Below are positions 34,001-44,687 of a stretch of 64,000 nt of DNA, piece by piece. Location of the stretch: the NCBI GenBank assembly GCA_029964075.1, contig CM057135.1, forward strand, positions 18,812,863 to 18,876,862. The letters run 5' to 3'. Numbering within the stretch: position 1 is the stretch's first letter; the number at the start of each line of letters is the position of its first letter. A model generated the notes under the pieces. The model did not search any database. It was not told the origin of the DNA and saw nothing but the letters and a program-made list of their open reading frames with translations. The translations under genes were made by a program, and so were the position numbers. Source of the DNA: Patiria pectinifera. Lineage: Eukaryota > Echinodermata > Asteroidea > Valvatida > Asterinidae.

Positions 34001-34984
34001 TTAATTTTTTTAAGTAACGTTTTTTTATTTTTTTATTTTTTTAAATTGTACGATCGGCGCTCCATATCTTTTTTCTTCATTTTATACTATCCATACCATC
34101 GGCGCTCCATACCTGACACGGTCATAGCCCTCACCTGTCACATCACACAAAAGATTTGCGACCCAGTTCTAGTTCATGCCTGTGTACTGTTAGAAAATAC
34201 CGGCTATTGTCCTCGGGTTGTATAGCTAAATGCACGTAAGGTATTACATTTAGCTTTTAAGTTAAAATTTTTAGAAAATATTTCGCAATTCAGTATTTTG
34301 TGTCATTTCAACATAATATGTCGATAGGTGTGGACGTAAACGCTCAACCAGCCAAAAGGTAAATGGTTTTAAACATTACAGTTTGGCGATCATGTTGAGG
34401 TTTTCATGTTGATTTACCTACACGATCACTAAATGTCTAGCCACACATTAGTTTATGTGATGTTTGTGACAAAACGTTGAGTGTAAATGCCTATTTTACC
34501 TCTAATTTTTCAGATGATGACTACCCATCGCAACCCGTGAAAAAGAGGCTAGGCGGCTTTATAACTTTGCGTCGGTGTAAAAACCTCAAGATATTTTTTT
34601 GTTATAAGTAACTTAAAAGTGTACCATTTTGATGTATCTATATGATATAGAAATTGACTAAAACGCTTCCTCGTCTAAATAAAATAATGATGTCATAAGG
34701 AAATCAAGAGTTCTCCTCAGTTCAATAAAAATGTGACATCATTCTATATGAATAAAATTTGCTTGACCAAGAAAAGAAAAGAGAACTGGCAGTTCTCCTC
34801 AGTTCAATAAAAAATATGACATCATTTTTACTCTATATTTCAATACAGTGAAAAACCCAGACTTGTAAACCTAAGAAAACGGTGTTTGTTTATTTATTTA
34901 TAAGTATTGATAGACTCAGTCGCTGTGAGTCTGTGTTGAGATCTCCAAGAGGGCGACAGCACATATTAAGAGCCTGGCCGGATT

Positions 34985-35150
34985 CCGAGACTGAGATATA
35001 GGGAGAGAGATATGTTGGGAGGGAGATATATTTGGGAGGGAGATATATTTGGGGGAGAGGGGGAGATATATTTTGGGGGAGAGGGATCTATTGGGGGCGG
35101 AGGGGGGTAGGGGGTAATTGGGGGAGAGGGGGATTATTGGGAGGGGTAAA
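34985..35150. repeat. G/A-rich minisatellite, GGGAGGGAGATATATTTG units
   Basis: Imperfect units of about 20-30 bp combining GGGAGGGAGATATATTT with GGGGGAGAGGGG. One strand is almost wholly purine, so triplex or G-quadruplex structure is possible. Confidence 0.75.
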
Positions 35151-35164
35151 GTCTGGTACCCTCC

Positions 35165-36265
35165 AATATTAACTACTACACTAGAAACTGATAATTGAAA
35201 TATTTCATTACCACTTGAAAAGTTACAGGGAGGTGACTGGCGCTTCATCAGGCATTTCTTTCTCTGTGGGGTCACTTCTCTTTTCCCTCTCTCCACATCT
35301 GCAAGATTTGGGTTGGTAAAACAAAATTCTGCGCGTTGTTAAAATCATTACCTCAAAAAAAGCAATTTCTGGAGATATCTTCAGATCAAATTTAGCATCA
35401 AATGTGGCACCATTTTGCATCTAGCCCATCCTCCGTATGCGAAAATTTTCCACAGGGGAGGGGGGGCACCCCTCCCCTTAGACCCCTCCCCCAGGACGGC
35501 GATCCGTATCCACCTAAGTGCCCCCGTGCCCCCCAGACTGAAAAGTCTGGTGACGCCACTGCTTGGAGTGTCTCAGATTGTCATTAGTAGAGGCATACAG
35601 AGGTGTTGAGAGACTGGCCGGTACCATAGGAGACATGGACAAGATCAGCTTAAGGGCCACAACCCCTGCTCAAGACTGCTACCTGTGAATTATGACCGCT
35701 ATGAACCGGTTCCATACAGCCGTTCAACTACGTGGCGCCTTCCACAATGCCGCAGGAGTGCAACTTTGTAGTCCAAATGTGGACTGAACGCAGCGGGAAC
35801 AAAAGTGGTCTTATTTTGTTGCCAGTTAACTTAACTGAATAACATGACATTCATATGAGTTAATAAACTGTTAATATTGTTTTTGACAATTTTATTGGAC
35901 AAGTTTGATCCTTTAAATTATTTTAAGTAGTGTACTTGGAGTACTCAGATTTCAGGAGTCGACTTAACACTGCAAACTGATAATTGAAATATTTCATTAC
36001 CACTTGAGAAGTTACGGGTAGATAACTGGCGCGTGTGGCTTTTTCTCTGTAGGTTCGCTTTAGGGCTCTTCGTTATCTCCTCCTCTGCAATGTTAAACAG
36101 TGTAATGAAGACACATGACAATGCAAAAAATAGCTTGTCCCATAAGAACAAACATATTGCCCACAATATGCCACAACGTGAATGCTTTGAGTATAAACCG
36201 ACTGATAGTTGAAATAATCCATTACCACTTGATGAGGAGTTGATGGGAGACATTGGAGACACTTG
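35165..36265 (-). repeat. Three copies of an ~80-bp exon-like unit (SSGNEIFQLSV)
   Basis: Units at about 35168-35250, 35950-36035 and 36185-36262 share AACTGATAATTGAAATATTT and CATTACCACTTGA on the plus strand. On the minus strand each reads as SSGNEIFQLSV or SSGNGLFQLSV, preceded by NF or NS. Peptide conservation across three spaced units suggests repeated exons of an unknown gene, or repeat copies that are by chance open. Splice borders are not clear. Confidence 0.45.
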
Positions 36266-36529
36266 TCCATACGTTTCATCCATGTCGTCTGCAATGGATA
36301 ACAGAATGACTAAGGGATTAAAGTGTGATGAGGTGGTTTGAAACTAGAACATAAAACGGGCTGTATATTGTAACGTGCGTCGCCTAGTCGGTCCCTTGCC
36401 TCTCTGGCCCAGTCCCGATGGAGTTGAAGCACCTGCGGTTGGAGGCCACAACACCAAGTGACGAACAGCACTCCCAAATCTGCTCCACCAGGGGAAAGCG
36501 CTAACTCAACTAGTGTTTGGAATTTAGGG

Positions 36530-36680
36530 ATTGGGTGGATTAACCTGTGGTTTTGGGTGGATTAGCCTGTGGTTTGGGAGGTTGACCGGTGGCTCTGGGT
36601 GGCTGACCGGTGGCTCAGGGTGGCTGACCAGTGGCTTAAGTGGCTTAAGTGGCTCGAGTGGCTCAAGTGGGGGAGACTTA
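36530..36680. repeat. GGTGGCTGACC / TTAAGTGGC minisatellite
   Basis: Degenerate units of about 22 bp (GGGTGGATTAGCCTGTGGTTT, then GGGTGGCTGACCGGTGGCTC) grade into 11-bp units (TGGCTTAAG, TGGCTCGAG). It shows progressive shortening of the repeat unit from left to right. Confidence 0.7.
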
Positions 36681-37552
36681 CACCCTAATTAGTGACAATT
36701 AGACAATAAAACAGAGACAGGAGACTTCTTTGACTTCTTTGGTGCCACCAGGCGAAGAAATTCTCTCGAACTGTGCCTTTTATAGGCCAACATGGTCATA
36801 TACATTCACATACAATAAATGCCCCTCATTACTAAAGTACACAGGGTGCCTCAACCATTGAAAATGCAGTATTGCTTAGTAGATGACTTAAGCCACGCCC
36901 ACTAACAGCGCTGGCCAATTAAATGCTGATGTTCTAGTATGAGTGACTGGGCACTACAGAAAAGTCACTATACAGTTCATGTTAATGTATAAAACGTATA
37001 GTTGATGATTCATCACAATATGAAAGGTGAGGTCATTATCCACCATAAGGCCCGCAACCAGTTGTGTCTTTGGACTTAGGTTTGGAGACCATTCTGAACA
37101 TGTTGGTTAAATTCTGGAATTCTGTTGGGCTCAACAACTTGACAAAATGTGGGGAAAATGAGTTTTGCTTTCGGGTTTTAGTCATAGACCTTTAGTGCTT
37201 GTGCCACACATTGTGTATATACATTTGCCAAGTTTTGATGTGCCAATCATGGGGTCATTTTTATTGCTGACTGGTATTAAACAACTCGCATCAGTATTTT
37301 ATGAGCTGTTTGATACCACCAATACGACAGGCTCTCAACCAATGAGAATGCTGGTTTAACTGTGTTAGGTATTTATGAATGCATACATGTAATAAACACC
37401 TTTAGCGAGACACACAAGTGTTTGACTTCTGTATCCAACTTTTGAAGTAATTTACGACATCGAGTAATAAGTCATATTCTCAATTTATAAAACAAGTAGT
37501 ATTACTATATTAAATATGTCATAAAATTTAAGCCAACTACTAGCTGTTGAAG

Positions 37553-38600
37553 TTTTTCCATCAATCCTCATCGGGTACCGTCCCACTGACGTGATCTCTC
37601 GTACAGCGAGCGGACACTGGTATATATATATATATGTGTTAATATCAGCCGAATGGCCCATATGTTTGGCCCATATGTCCGCTGGCAGATCCAGCAGTGC
37701 ATATAAGGTAGAAGCTCTATGCCAGATTCTGGTCGCATTTAGTAGTGATGGCTTCTTAAAGGCACCTTTCATTGGGCCCTTGACTTTCTCCAGCTCAGAC
37801 CAGCCATTCACGTGGCCCAAAGACCTCTGTGTCAGTGGGAACAGATAAGTGTTCTTTTCTGATACTCCAACTGTTTTCCTCATCTTCAACAACACCTTAA
37901 TGGGATGAACTGTGTCATCAGGAAAGAGTACGGAACTAACTTTCGAGAACCCTTCCCCCTTTGATAAGCCAACTTGAAGTGCTCCATTAGAGCCTTTTCA
38001 ATGGGATTTTGTATCACTTCTCTTTGCTGGGGATCTACCCAGGCTTGCTTTTCCGCATCTTCCCACAAAGCTACAGTCATGCGGCTGGGTTCACCTCCTC
38101 TGCGTGCATTGAACACGGTAAGCCTTCCTACTATCAACGCTCTAAGTCTACTAAAGATATCCCACAGATTTTCTTCTTTGGAGGAAGTTTCTTCCAGACT
38201 TTGGACTGTGAAGTTACGTAGCTTGACCAGGTCCTCTTCAAGTGGCATAGACTGTGGTTTACGCAGGAATGCCTTTCGCTTGCTCTCCACAATGTGCAAA
38301 CTACGACTAAAAAGTGGAGATTTAACACTGAGATGAATCTGTCAATTTCGTCACTCTTATGTAGCTCGTCCTTGATGATGTATACCCCTTTCATTACTTT
38401 GGCAGCTTTTTTTTTTAGCAGATAGCCCAGACCTAGCCTAAGGCCAGCCTTTATCCCATTGTCTGTCTTCTCAGACAGTCCAAAGCCTTCTCTAATGAGC
38501 CAACATTGTTTCGCTCCAGAATGTCTGCACCATTGAAGTTGAAGGAGCTTCATCTTCTGAAGAAGGTGTCCTAGTCTCTGCATCTCATTCATGACGATGG
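37553..38600 (-). pseudogene. Crypton-like tyrosine recombinase, frameshifted
   Basis: Three overlapping frames in order on the minus strand. 38592-38310: EMQRLGHLLQ, SEKTDNGIKAGLRLGLGYLL, KGVYIIKDELHKSDEIDRF. 38299-37935: VGRLTVFNARRGGEPSR (first catalytic Arg region), WVDPQQREVIQNPIEKALME. 37930-37553: SLGHVNGWSELEK, ATRIWHRASTLYALLDLP (His-x-x-Arg-like block), KHMGHSADIN, then a Tyr-rich run and QCPLAVREITSVG. The R...HxxR...GH...Y order is that of tyrosine recombinases of the Crypton kind. Frame changes fall at about 38310 (a T run) and about 37935. The loop around the nucleophilic Tyr is altered by a (TA)n tract. It is likely inactive, unless the shifts are sequence errors. Confidence 0.65.
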
Positions 38601-38829
38601 ATTTTTCTCGCCTTTCTGATTACGCAAACATTTTCTTTCCTAATTCAACGAGCATGAAGTCACTCCGGCAGAGGTTACCTACTTCATCACTTCGAAACCT
38701 ATCTAATACCGATGGTTCGTGTACAAACCAGAATGAGCCAATAAAACAACAGCGCCGATGGTTTGTGCACTGACAGATACAACCAATAAGAGAGCATACA
38801 ATCACTGGTGGTCATCGACCCAGTGGCCT

Positions 38830-40270
38830 CGCCTAGCTCAGCTATCAGTGAGATTTACGTAACGTTGCGTAACAAAGTGTATGTGGGGAAACTGTGGTCA
38901 GGGCCCTGGCCCTGCACAAGGCCAATGCATGTGCATGCTATCTTAATATGTTAATGTAACGTACACTTTGTACAGTTGAAACCTTATATTATTTTGCTTC
39001 TATTTCCAGACATTAAGGTTTGCTGCATGCACTATAATATATTACTTGGACATGGTTGCACCATATAGCAAGGACCTATGGTTGTACCATGGAGGAAGGA
39101 ATAGAAAAATACAACTTGGAAAACGATAATCTAAACGAGACTATGCTGAAATGTAGCGCCCACTGAGAAAGAGAACCTGAGTTGTAATACATGCATGTCA
39201 ACCGTGCAGACAAGTTCTGGGAGAGAATATTCAACCGACGGCGAGATTACTTACACCATGGAGGAAGGAACACCTCCATGCTTACACAAGCTAAAACTGT
39301 AAAAGATTTAATGTTTTCATTATTCCTTGCTTTATGGTTATTCCGAATGGTTCGGCCGTGATTATTTTAATTAATTTGTTATTATTGATCATTTGTCAAA
39401 CGTGTTTTATAAACCAACACACAATCAGTTGTTGTACCATTAAATCCCATATTCAAGGCATAAATAGATATTTGTTGATATATGATATACCATAGCATGG
39501 CGCCGCCACCGACGTGGTGTACTCTGCTTGTTCGTCTGTCGCGCTATCTAGAGCAACAGTTTTGTACTTAACTTTCACAAAACCCGGTATAATTTCATCG
39601 AGTTCTAAACACTCCCGTTCCTAAATCACGCGTTAATCCGATTCCTGTTACAAAGAAACAACAAAACATTATTTCGACATGATTTTCCTATTTTATTGCA
39701 AAGTGCATGGGTAAACCCTTTGAAAATATGCCCCCAAAATGAGAAAAAAAACTTTCTGACAAACTTCTAGTTGGATATATAAGTAGATCGAGATAAAAAT
39801 GGTTTATCAGATTTTATCAACTTTACAGAATTCTCCAATGGAATTTTCCGACATTTATTCAAACATTCAGCCGTTTGTGTGCCCAATTTCTGGATGCCAC
39901 CGTTTTTGAATTTCGGAATATAATCTCATGACACCGAAATAGTTTACAGAGGTATAAACCGCTGCAGTAATAAGATGTAAGTACCAGTATTTCACGGACT
40001 AAATTTGAAGTTTATCAACAAATAAGTTTTGCAACACTACATGAGGAAAGTCAAGGTAAACGTCGAAGTGTGCCAAGTTAGGAAACACTACTATGTAATT
40101 TATTAAGGAATTGATAGGGTACTGGTTTTAAGAAATATATTTATAGACTTTGAGCGCATTATTTTTAAATTAGAGATGAAGGAAGGGCTTTTCCAAAAAG
40201 CAGAGCTTGTCGAGTAGGAATCCCCTATAACATGAATTAATACATACATTTAATGAAAAAAGCAATTGCA
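38830..40270. other. Gene-free interval
   Basis: No supported ORF. A word pair GTACCATGGAGGAAGGAA / ACACCATGGAGGAAGGAA occurs at about 39087 and 39254. Otherwise no arrays or TIRs were recognised. Confidence 0.4.
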
Positions 40271-40525
40271 AACAATTTAACATGTAAGCTGTACATGCCC
40301 CCCCCCCCCTCCACCAAAAGCAGTTCCTTTGCGCCACCATATTCCACGGAGCACACTTTCAAGACAAAATTTTAGAAATGTTGATACTGATTTCCGGGGC
40401 GGGGCAGATACGTGTTCCCTCACGTCCCCCTCATTTTGGCGACGGATAAACCTTACCCAGCGTAGTTCTTTAACTTTTGATGTAACGAAGGAGAAATCAA
40501 AAATTTGGGTTTTTTTACCACCCCC

Positions 40526-41001
40526 TCGACTTTTTCCTTGATAGCCTTTAAAAAAGATTTTTCGCAACCCTAGCTGTTATGACTTTTTAGCCTCGAGCCT
40601 TGCCAATCTTTTGACACAAAAAATATAAAAATCAGACCAGGGGTTGTTGCGCAGCGAAAATTGTTCCGGCGCTACGCGCCGTGAAAACTGAATTTTCCCA
40701 TATACGTAGCGTACACAGACCAGAATAACCATTCGTACATATAAATAATTAATTAGCCATAATTCCAGAACCCTTTGCCCTATAATCATGACATTTCTTG
40801 GGTATATTTATGAAGAGTTTCTCTATGCATTTTCTTCGGGGGGGGGGGGGGGGCGTGAATTTGCAGCATGTTAGTGCCAAGAAAAGAAAGGGGTGCGGGA
40901 AGGCGAAATAGGTGTGAATTTGCAGCATGTTAGTGCCAAGAGAAGGAAGGGGAATCCGCCCCCGGCTGTGAGATGGTCAAAATAACCCGGCCCCTTTAGG
41001 G
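40526..41001. mobile_element. TTAA-type MITE, degenerate copy 2
   Basis: The core matches the copies at 17932 and 59169 (AGCTGTTATGACTTTTTAGC, GGCGCTACGCGCCGTG, AATTAATTAGCCATAATT). The right end CCGGCCCCTTTAGGGTAAAC has lost the exact TTAA. The left terminus before about 40526 is not recognisable. A minisatellite has grown inside the right subterminal region from about 40842. Confidence 0.65.
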
Positions 41002-41377
41002 TAAACCAAAGACTGCAAAAGAGGGATACGGGCGCAAATTCGCAGCATGTTAGCGCCAAGAGAAAACAAATTGCGAGATGGCAAAAGAGGGGTGCGGGTG
41101 TGAATTTGCAGCATGTTAGTGCCAAAAGAACAGGGTGCCAGAAGGCAAATGTTGGATGCGGGCGTGAATTTGCAGCATGTTAGTGCCAATAGAAGAAAGG
41201 GGTGCAGGAAGGCAAAATAGGAGTGCGGGCGTGAATTTGCAGCATATTAGAGCCAATAGAAGAAAGGGGTGCGGGACGGCAAAATAGGGGTGCGGGCGTG
41301 AATTTGCAGCATGTTAGTGCCAAGAGAAGAAAGGGGAATACCGCCCCGGCTGTGAGATGGTCAAAATAACCCGGCAA
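40842..41377. repeat. Minisatellite GAATTTGCAGCATGTTAGTG (~65 bp)
   Basis: Seven or so units of 60-67 bp, each with GAATTTGCAGCATGTTAGTG and CCAAGAGAAGAAAGGGGTGC. The MITE terminus (GGCTGTGAGATGGTCAAAAT AACCCGG) appears twice, at 40965-41000 and 41348-41375, so the array has amplified or copied the element end. Minus-strand repeat peptides (NMLQIHART) are by-products. Confidence 0.8.
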
Positions 41378-41635
41378 CAATGTTACAAAGTGGGCAAATA
41401 ATTGTTATTTAAAGATTTGGTCAATTCAATAAAAGTGTCAGTCATGCGTAATGCGCTTCTATAAATTTAGTGTATTTTGTACACTCCATGTCCCAACATT
41501 TAATCATCTTAAAGTTACAATTATTCCTTAAAATATAGCATAAACCTTCATTTTACTCTTCTTTTCTCTGTATTGTTTTAGTGTTAATTTGTTGTTAACA
41601 GGTATAATTAATGTAATGCTTAATAATAGCCACGG

Positions 41636-42844
41636 TAATGTCAGTCACAGAGGTTTATTTGCATATTAAAAGAAATCATGAAAGTTTTGCACATTTATTA
41701 CATATGTTGGTGAAAAACATGTTTGAAATTTTTTGGTTGCATCGCTTTTTGTAATGTCAGTCACGACAGAAAACTACTACTCTAATTGGAAAAACTGAAC
41801 ATGAAATTTCAAATTTTCAATACCGTATTGTGTATTCAGGTCCCAGTAACTCCCATGCCAAACAATGGTTCAGTTGGCTTTAATTGTTTACACATAAGAG
41901 CTGATTTGATATTCAAAATTAATAAAAATGTAATGTCAGTGACGGTCTTAGGCTTAGTGTAATGTCAGTCACAAAAAACGATGCTTATTCCCATAAAAAC
42001 ATTCAGGATAGCAATAAAAATCTGCCCTTCATTGTTTTTTTTAGCACGGAGTCTGGGTATATCAACTTCTGTTGTTGACAGACGAGGCTATTTTAATTGG
42101 GTGTTATTTTGTTTTGTATCAACAGACATATTTATTCAAAAGTTCATGATTTTTTCCCCCCATCTTACTACATGCGTTAGTAACCCTATTAGCTCTAATG
42201 TTCGAATGGATTTTGATCTGCAACACTTTAACCTGAAGAGAAATTGTTTGACATTTTTGGGTTTGCATCGCTTTTTTTAATGTCGGTCACGGCACCAGTC
42301 AGGGTTCTTGAGTGCTCTGAAACGTGCAAAACTAAATCAAGCCCACTTTACTCACAGTTTAGCCAGCAAATTTCTCCAAAATTCCACTGTGGCAAAGAAA
42401 ATGTCCTCAGTATTTCACCAACCAAGTTTGCAGACTCAATTCAATTTTTAAAGGAGACTTTTCTTTAATATTTTGCACATGAGAGGGAAGTCAAGTGATT
42501 TCAATATGGGGCTAAATACTAGACAGGTACATGTCAAACCATGGTCCAACTATTCAGAGTCAATAGTCTGGTGGCTTGACTATGGAGAAATGTGTTGTAA
42601 ATTGACACTAGTTCCCGCTTGTTCCCGTTTTGGGACTCTCATACACAGGAATAGAGAGTCCCAAATTTTCGGACTATCACGGCACTAAACAACCCCCCAA
42701 GTCAAAAAAGCTAACCATATAAATTTCAAAGATTAAATACTGTATTGTGTATTCGGTTCCTAGTAACCCCTTTGCCAAACATGGTTCAGTTGGCTGTAAT
42801 TGATTAGACATTAGAGCTGATTTGATACATGTAATGTCAGTCAC
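41636..42844. repeat. Six spaced copies of TAATGTCAGTCAC
   Basis: TAATGTCAGTCAC starts at 41636, 41752, 41960 and 42832, with one-mismatch forms at 41931 and 42278. Two larger blocks repeat with it: TTGGTTGCATCGCTTTTTGTAATG (41735; diverged at 42260) and CAAACAATGGTTCAGTTGGC (41858; CAAACATGGTTCAGTTGGCT at 42776). The region is an old, degenerate tandem duplication in which the 13-mer has been kept. Confidence 0.6.
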
Positions 42845-42849
42845 GGTGG

Positions 42850-44374
42850 AATTGCCCAGATAATGAAGACATTAAATCCTGTAGCTTGGGTAGGTAATCT
42901 CGCCGTCGACCACTCAAGGAATGTTCTGGTGAGTTCCGGTTGGTTTAAGGCACCCGCGTTGATTCTTTTTTTGTGTATTAAGTGTTTTTCTTCAATTAAT
43001 GTATCACTTAAATATTAAAAATTCACTAATGAATTCATTCCATGTTACATTGGGCTGCGTTCATGTAGGCCTATTGGGTATCATAGTGATACACTAATTT
43101 GTAAGATACGATTTTAATCAAAGACACAATACCATCATACTCAAAACATAAAAGAAACGAAAACAAAACACATACTTGTAACTTAAAGGCACGATAAAAT
43201 GAGTGACAAAATGATTTAAAACTGAACTGTTTCTTATTGCGAGCAATTTGGGGTTTTTTGCGTTGATGTTTACTAAAGGTTATTTAATTTTTACGGTTTA
43301 CATTATTATGAAGTAACAGTTTTACATGATCGTTTCACAATTTAGTGCTTATAAATTCTATAATTTACACGTTTTAGTCGTTTTAAATTCACTACAATTT
43401 TGATGGTTTTACTGAGGGTTTTTTTATGACGCGATTTAAACCTCCGTATATGCTACATTTCGTGAGTGAACACCTTAATTTTTTCGACAATTAGGCCTAT
43501 TAAAGTTTCAATACTTTTAGTATAAATAACTCTCATTAACGCTATGTAACGTAATTCCAAAGCAAAATGTAGATGTAAACATAGTCACACGCGTCTTTTT
43601 CTATCTGAACGTGGTCCGAAAACGGCGTTTTCATACATGATCTCATCTTTTTTTCTGGCCGTGTATGTACGTGTGACGTCAGAATAACAAATATGTACTG
43701 GTTTCGGTATTAGGTGTAGCCCCGGGGAGGCGATAACATAAACTCCACCAGCTAGTGTCAACCACGAAGGTCAGGGCTTCGGATTCCACTTGATCTTTCA
43801 TGCGCGGTGAAAAACGATACAAAACTACTAAATATCTGGCAAAAGTCCAAAACATGAACCGGTTCGAGGAAAATACCGTAAAGTTCGGTCTACATGAAGT
43901 AAACAGAGATAAACTGGGAAAATCAATCTAAAAAACACTCAAATAGTAAATACGGGCTGTAATCCCCACTACAGAGTAACGTTCAGCACCTTCCCATTCT
44001 GTAACGATAGCTTAACATCAAAAACCCTATCAATGTGGTAGAGAAATATAAGAAAATTATCTCAGGCACAAGAAAATCTTATGACTTATTAATCAACAAA
44101 GGCTCTAGCTGTCTATAAAATCATTTGAAGTATCCATAAGTAGTCAAAAGTTCTAAATACTTGAGTGAATTAAGGCAAAATTACATGTTCGTATGTAATC
44201 AAAGAAAGTCAGATTTCTTGGTTCAGAAAATCACTAGAAAATCACTTACATTAGTGTGGTTCTTGGGAGTCAAATTAAAAGGCTTAAAAGTACATCTCAG
44301 GAGGGTCTAACTTCTCAAAGGTTGTGAAAACTATCCGCTCTAGGTCTTAAAATCTATCTAGAAAATGCTTGAAC
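42850..44374. other. Gene-free interval
   Basis: AT-rich, no supported ORF. A TGACGTCAGAATAAC word lies at 43675. It forms the left flank of the Harbinger element. Confidence 0.4.
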
Positions 44375-44377
44375 TAA

Positions 44378-44575
44378 GGCCCGCGTCAAACGTCGTGCTT
44401 TTGCCGTGTCGAACTCAAATACCGACAAAACTTTCAATTAAATACGACAGTAGCACGACGTTTGACACCAACTGTTTTATTAAGTTCGACTCTGCCGTGT
44501 AGCACGACAGGCTCCGTCGTGCTACACGGCAGTTACACGGCATGGTGTCAAACGTCGTGCTCTTGCCGCGTCGAA
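44378..44575. repeat. Harbinger left TIR with subterminal motif copies and hairpin
   Basis: The motif TCAAACGTCGTGC occurs three times: in the TIR (44386), inverted at 44452-44469, and direct at 44544-44575 with TTGCCGCGTCGAA. Between them a 17-bp stem CTGCCGTGTAGCACGAC (44492-44508) pairs with 44516-44532. The right end has a further inner copy at 51643-51660. Repeated subterminal sites are probable binding sites for the Myb-like protein or transposase. Confidence 0.7.
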
Positions 44576-44687
44576 TCAAATTGAATTCCAACCTGGGCTA
44601 GGCGATTTTGGAATGCGCATGCGCTGTCAGATACGAGGAAATATTTCCAAACAAACGGACAATTGGACAAGACAGAAACAATCCAAA

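Larger units (their letters stand above)
32527..34020. other. Compact AT-rich cassette of small ORFs, possibly virus-like
   Basis: The segment is dense in short open frames with tight spacing and has an AT-rich codon style unlike the neighbours. In order: the tail of an open frame (about 32581-32745, plus) that reads into FLDGRPSDILKIVPVG and ends FPIIG-stop; a 162-residue plus-strand ORF at 33002; a minus-strand basic ORF at 33740-33519; and a plus-strand ORF at 33812-34000. It ends in T-rich sequence near 34020-34060, after which CGGCGCTCCAT is repeated at 34054 and 34097. Compact bidirectional packing is typical of polinton-like and other virus-derived insertions, but no capsid, ATPase, polymerase or integrase is seen, so this is only a suggestion. 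Confidence 0.4.

Noticed and set aside
34318-34590. Small two-exon gene starting MSIGVDVNAQ
   Set aside because: The donor and acceptor look good, but the joined frame hits a stop at once.
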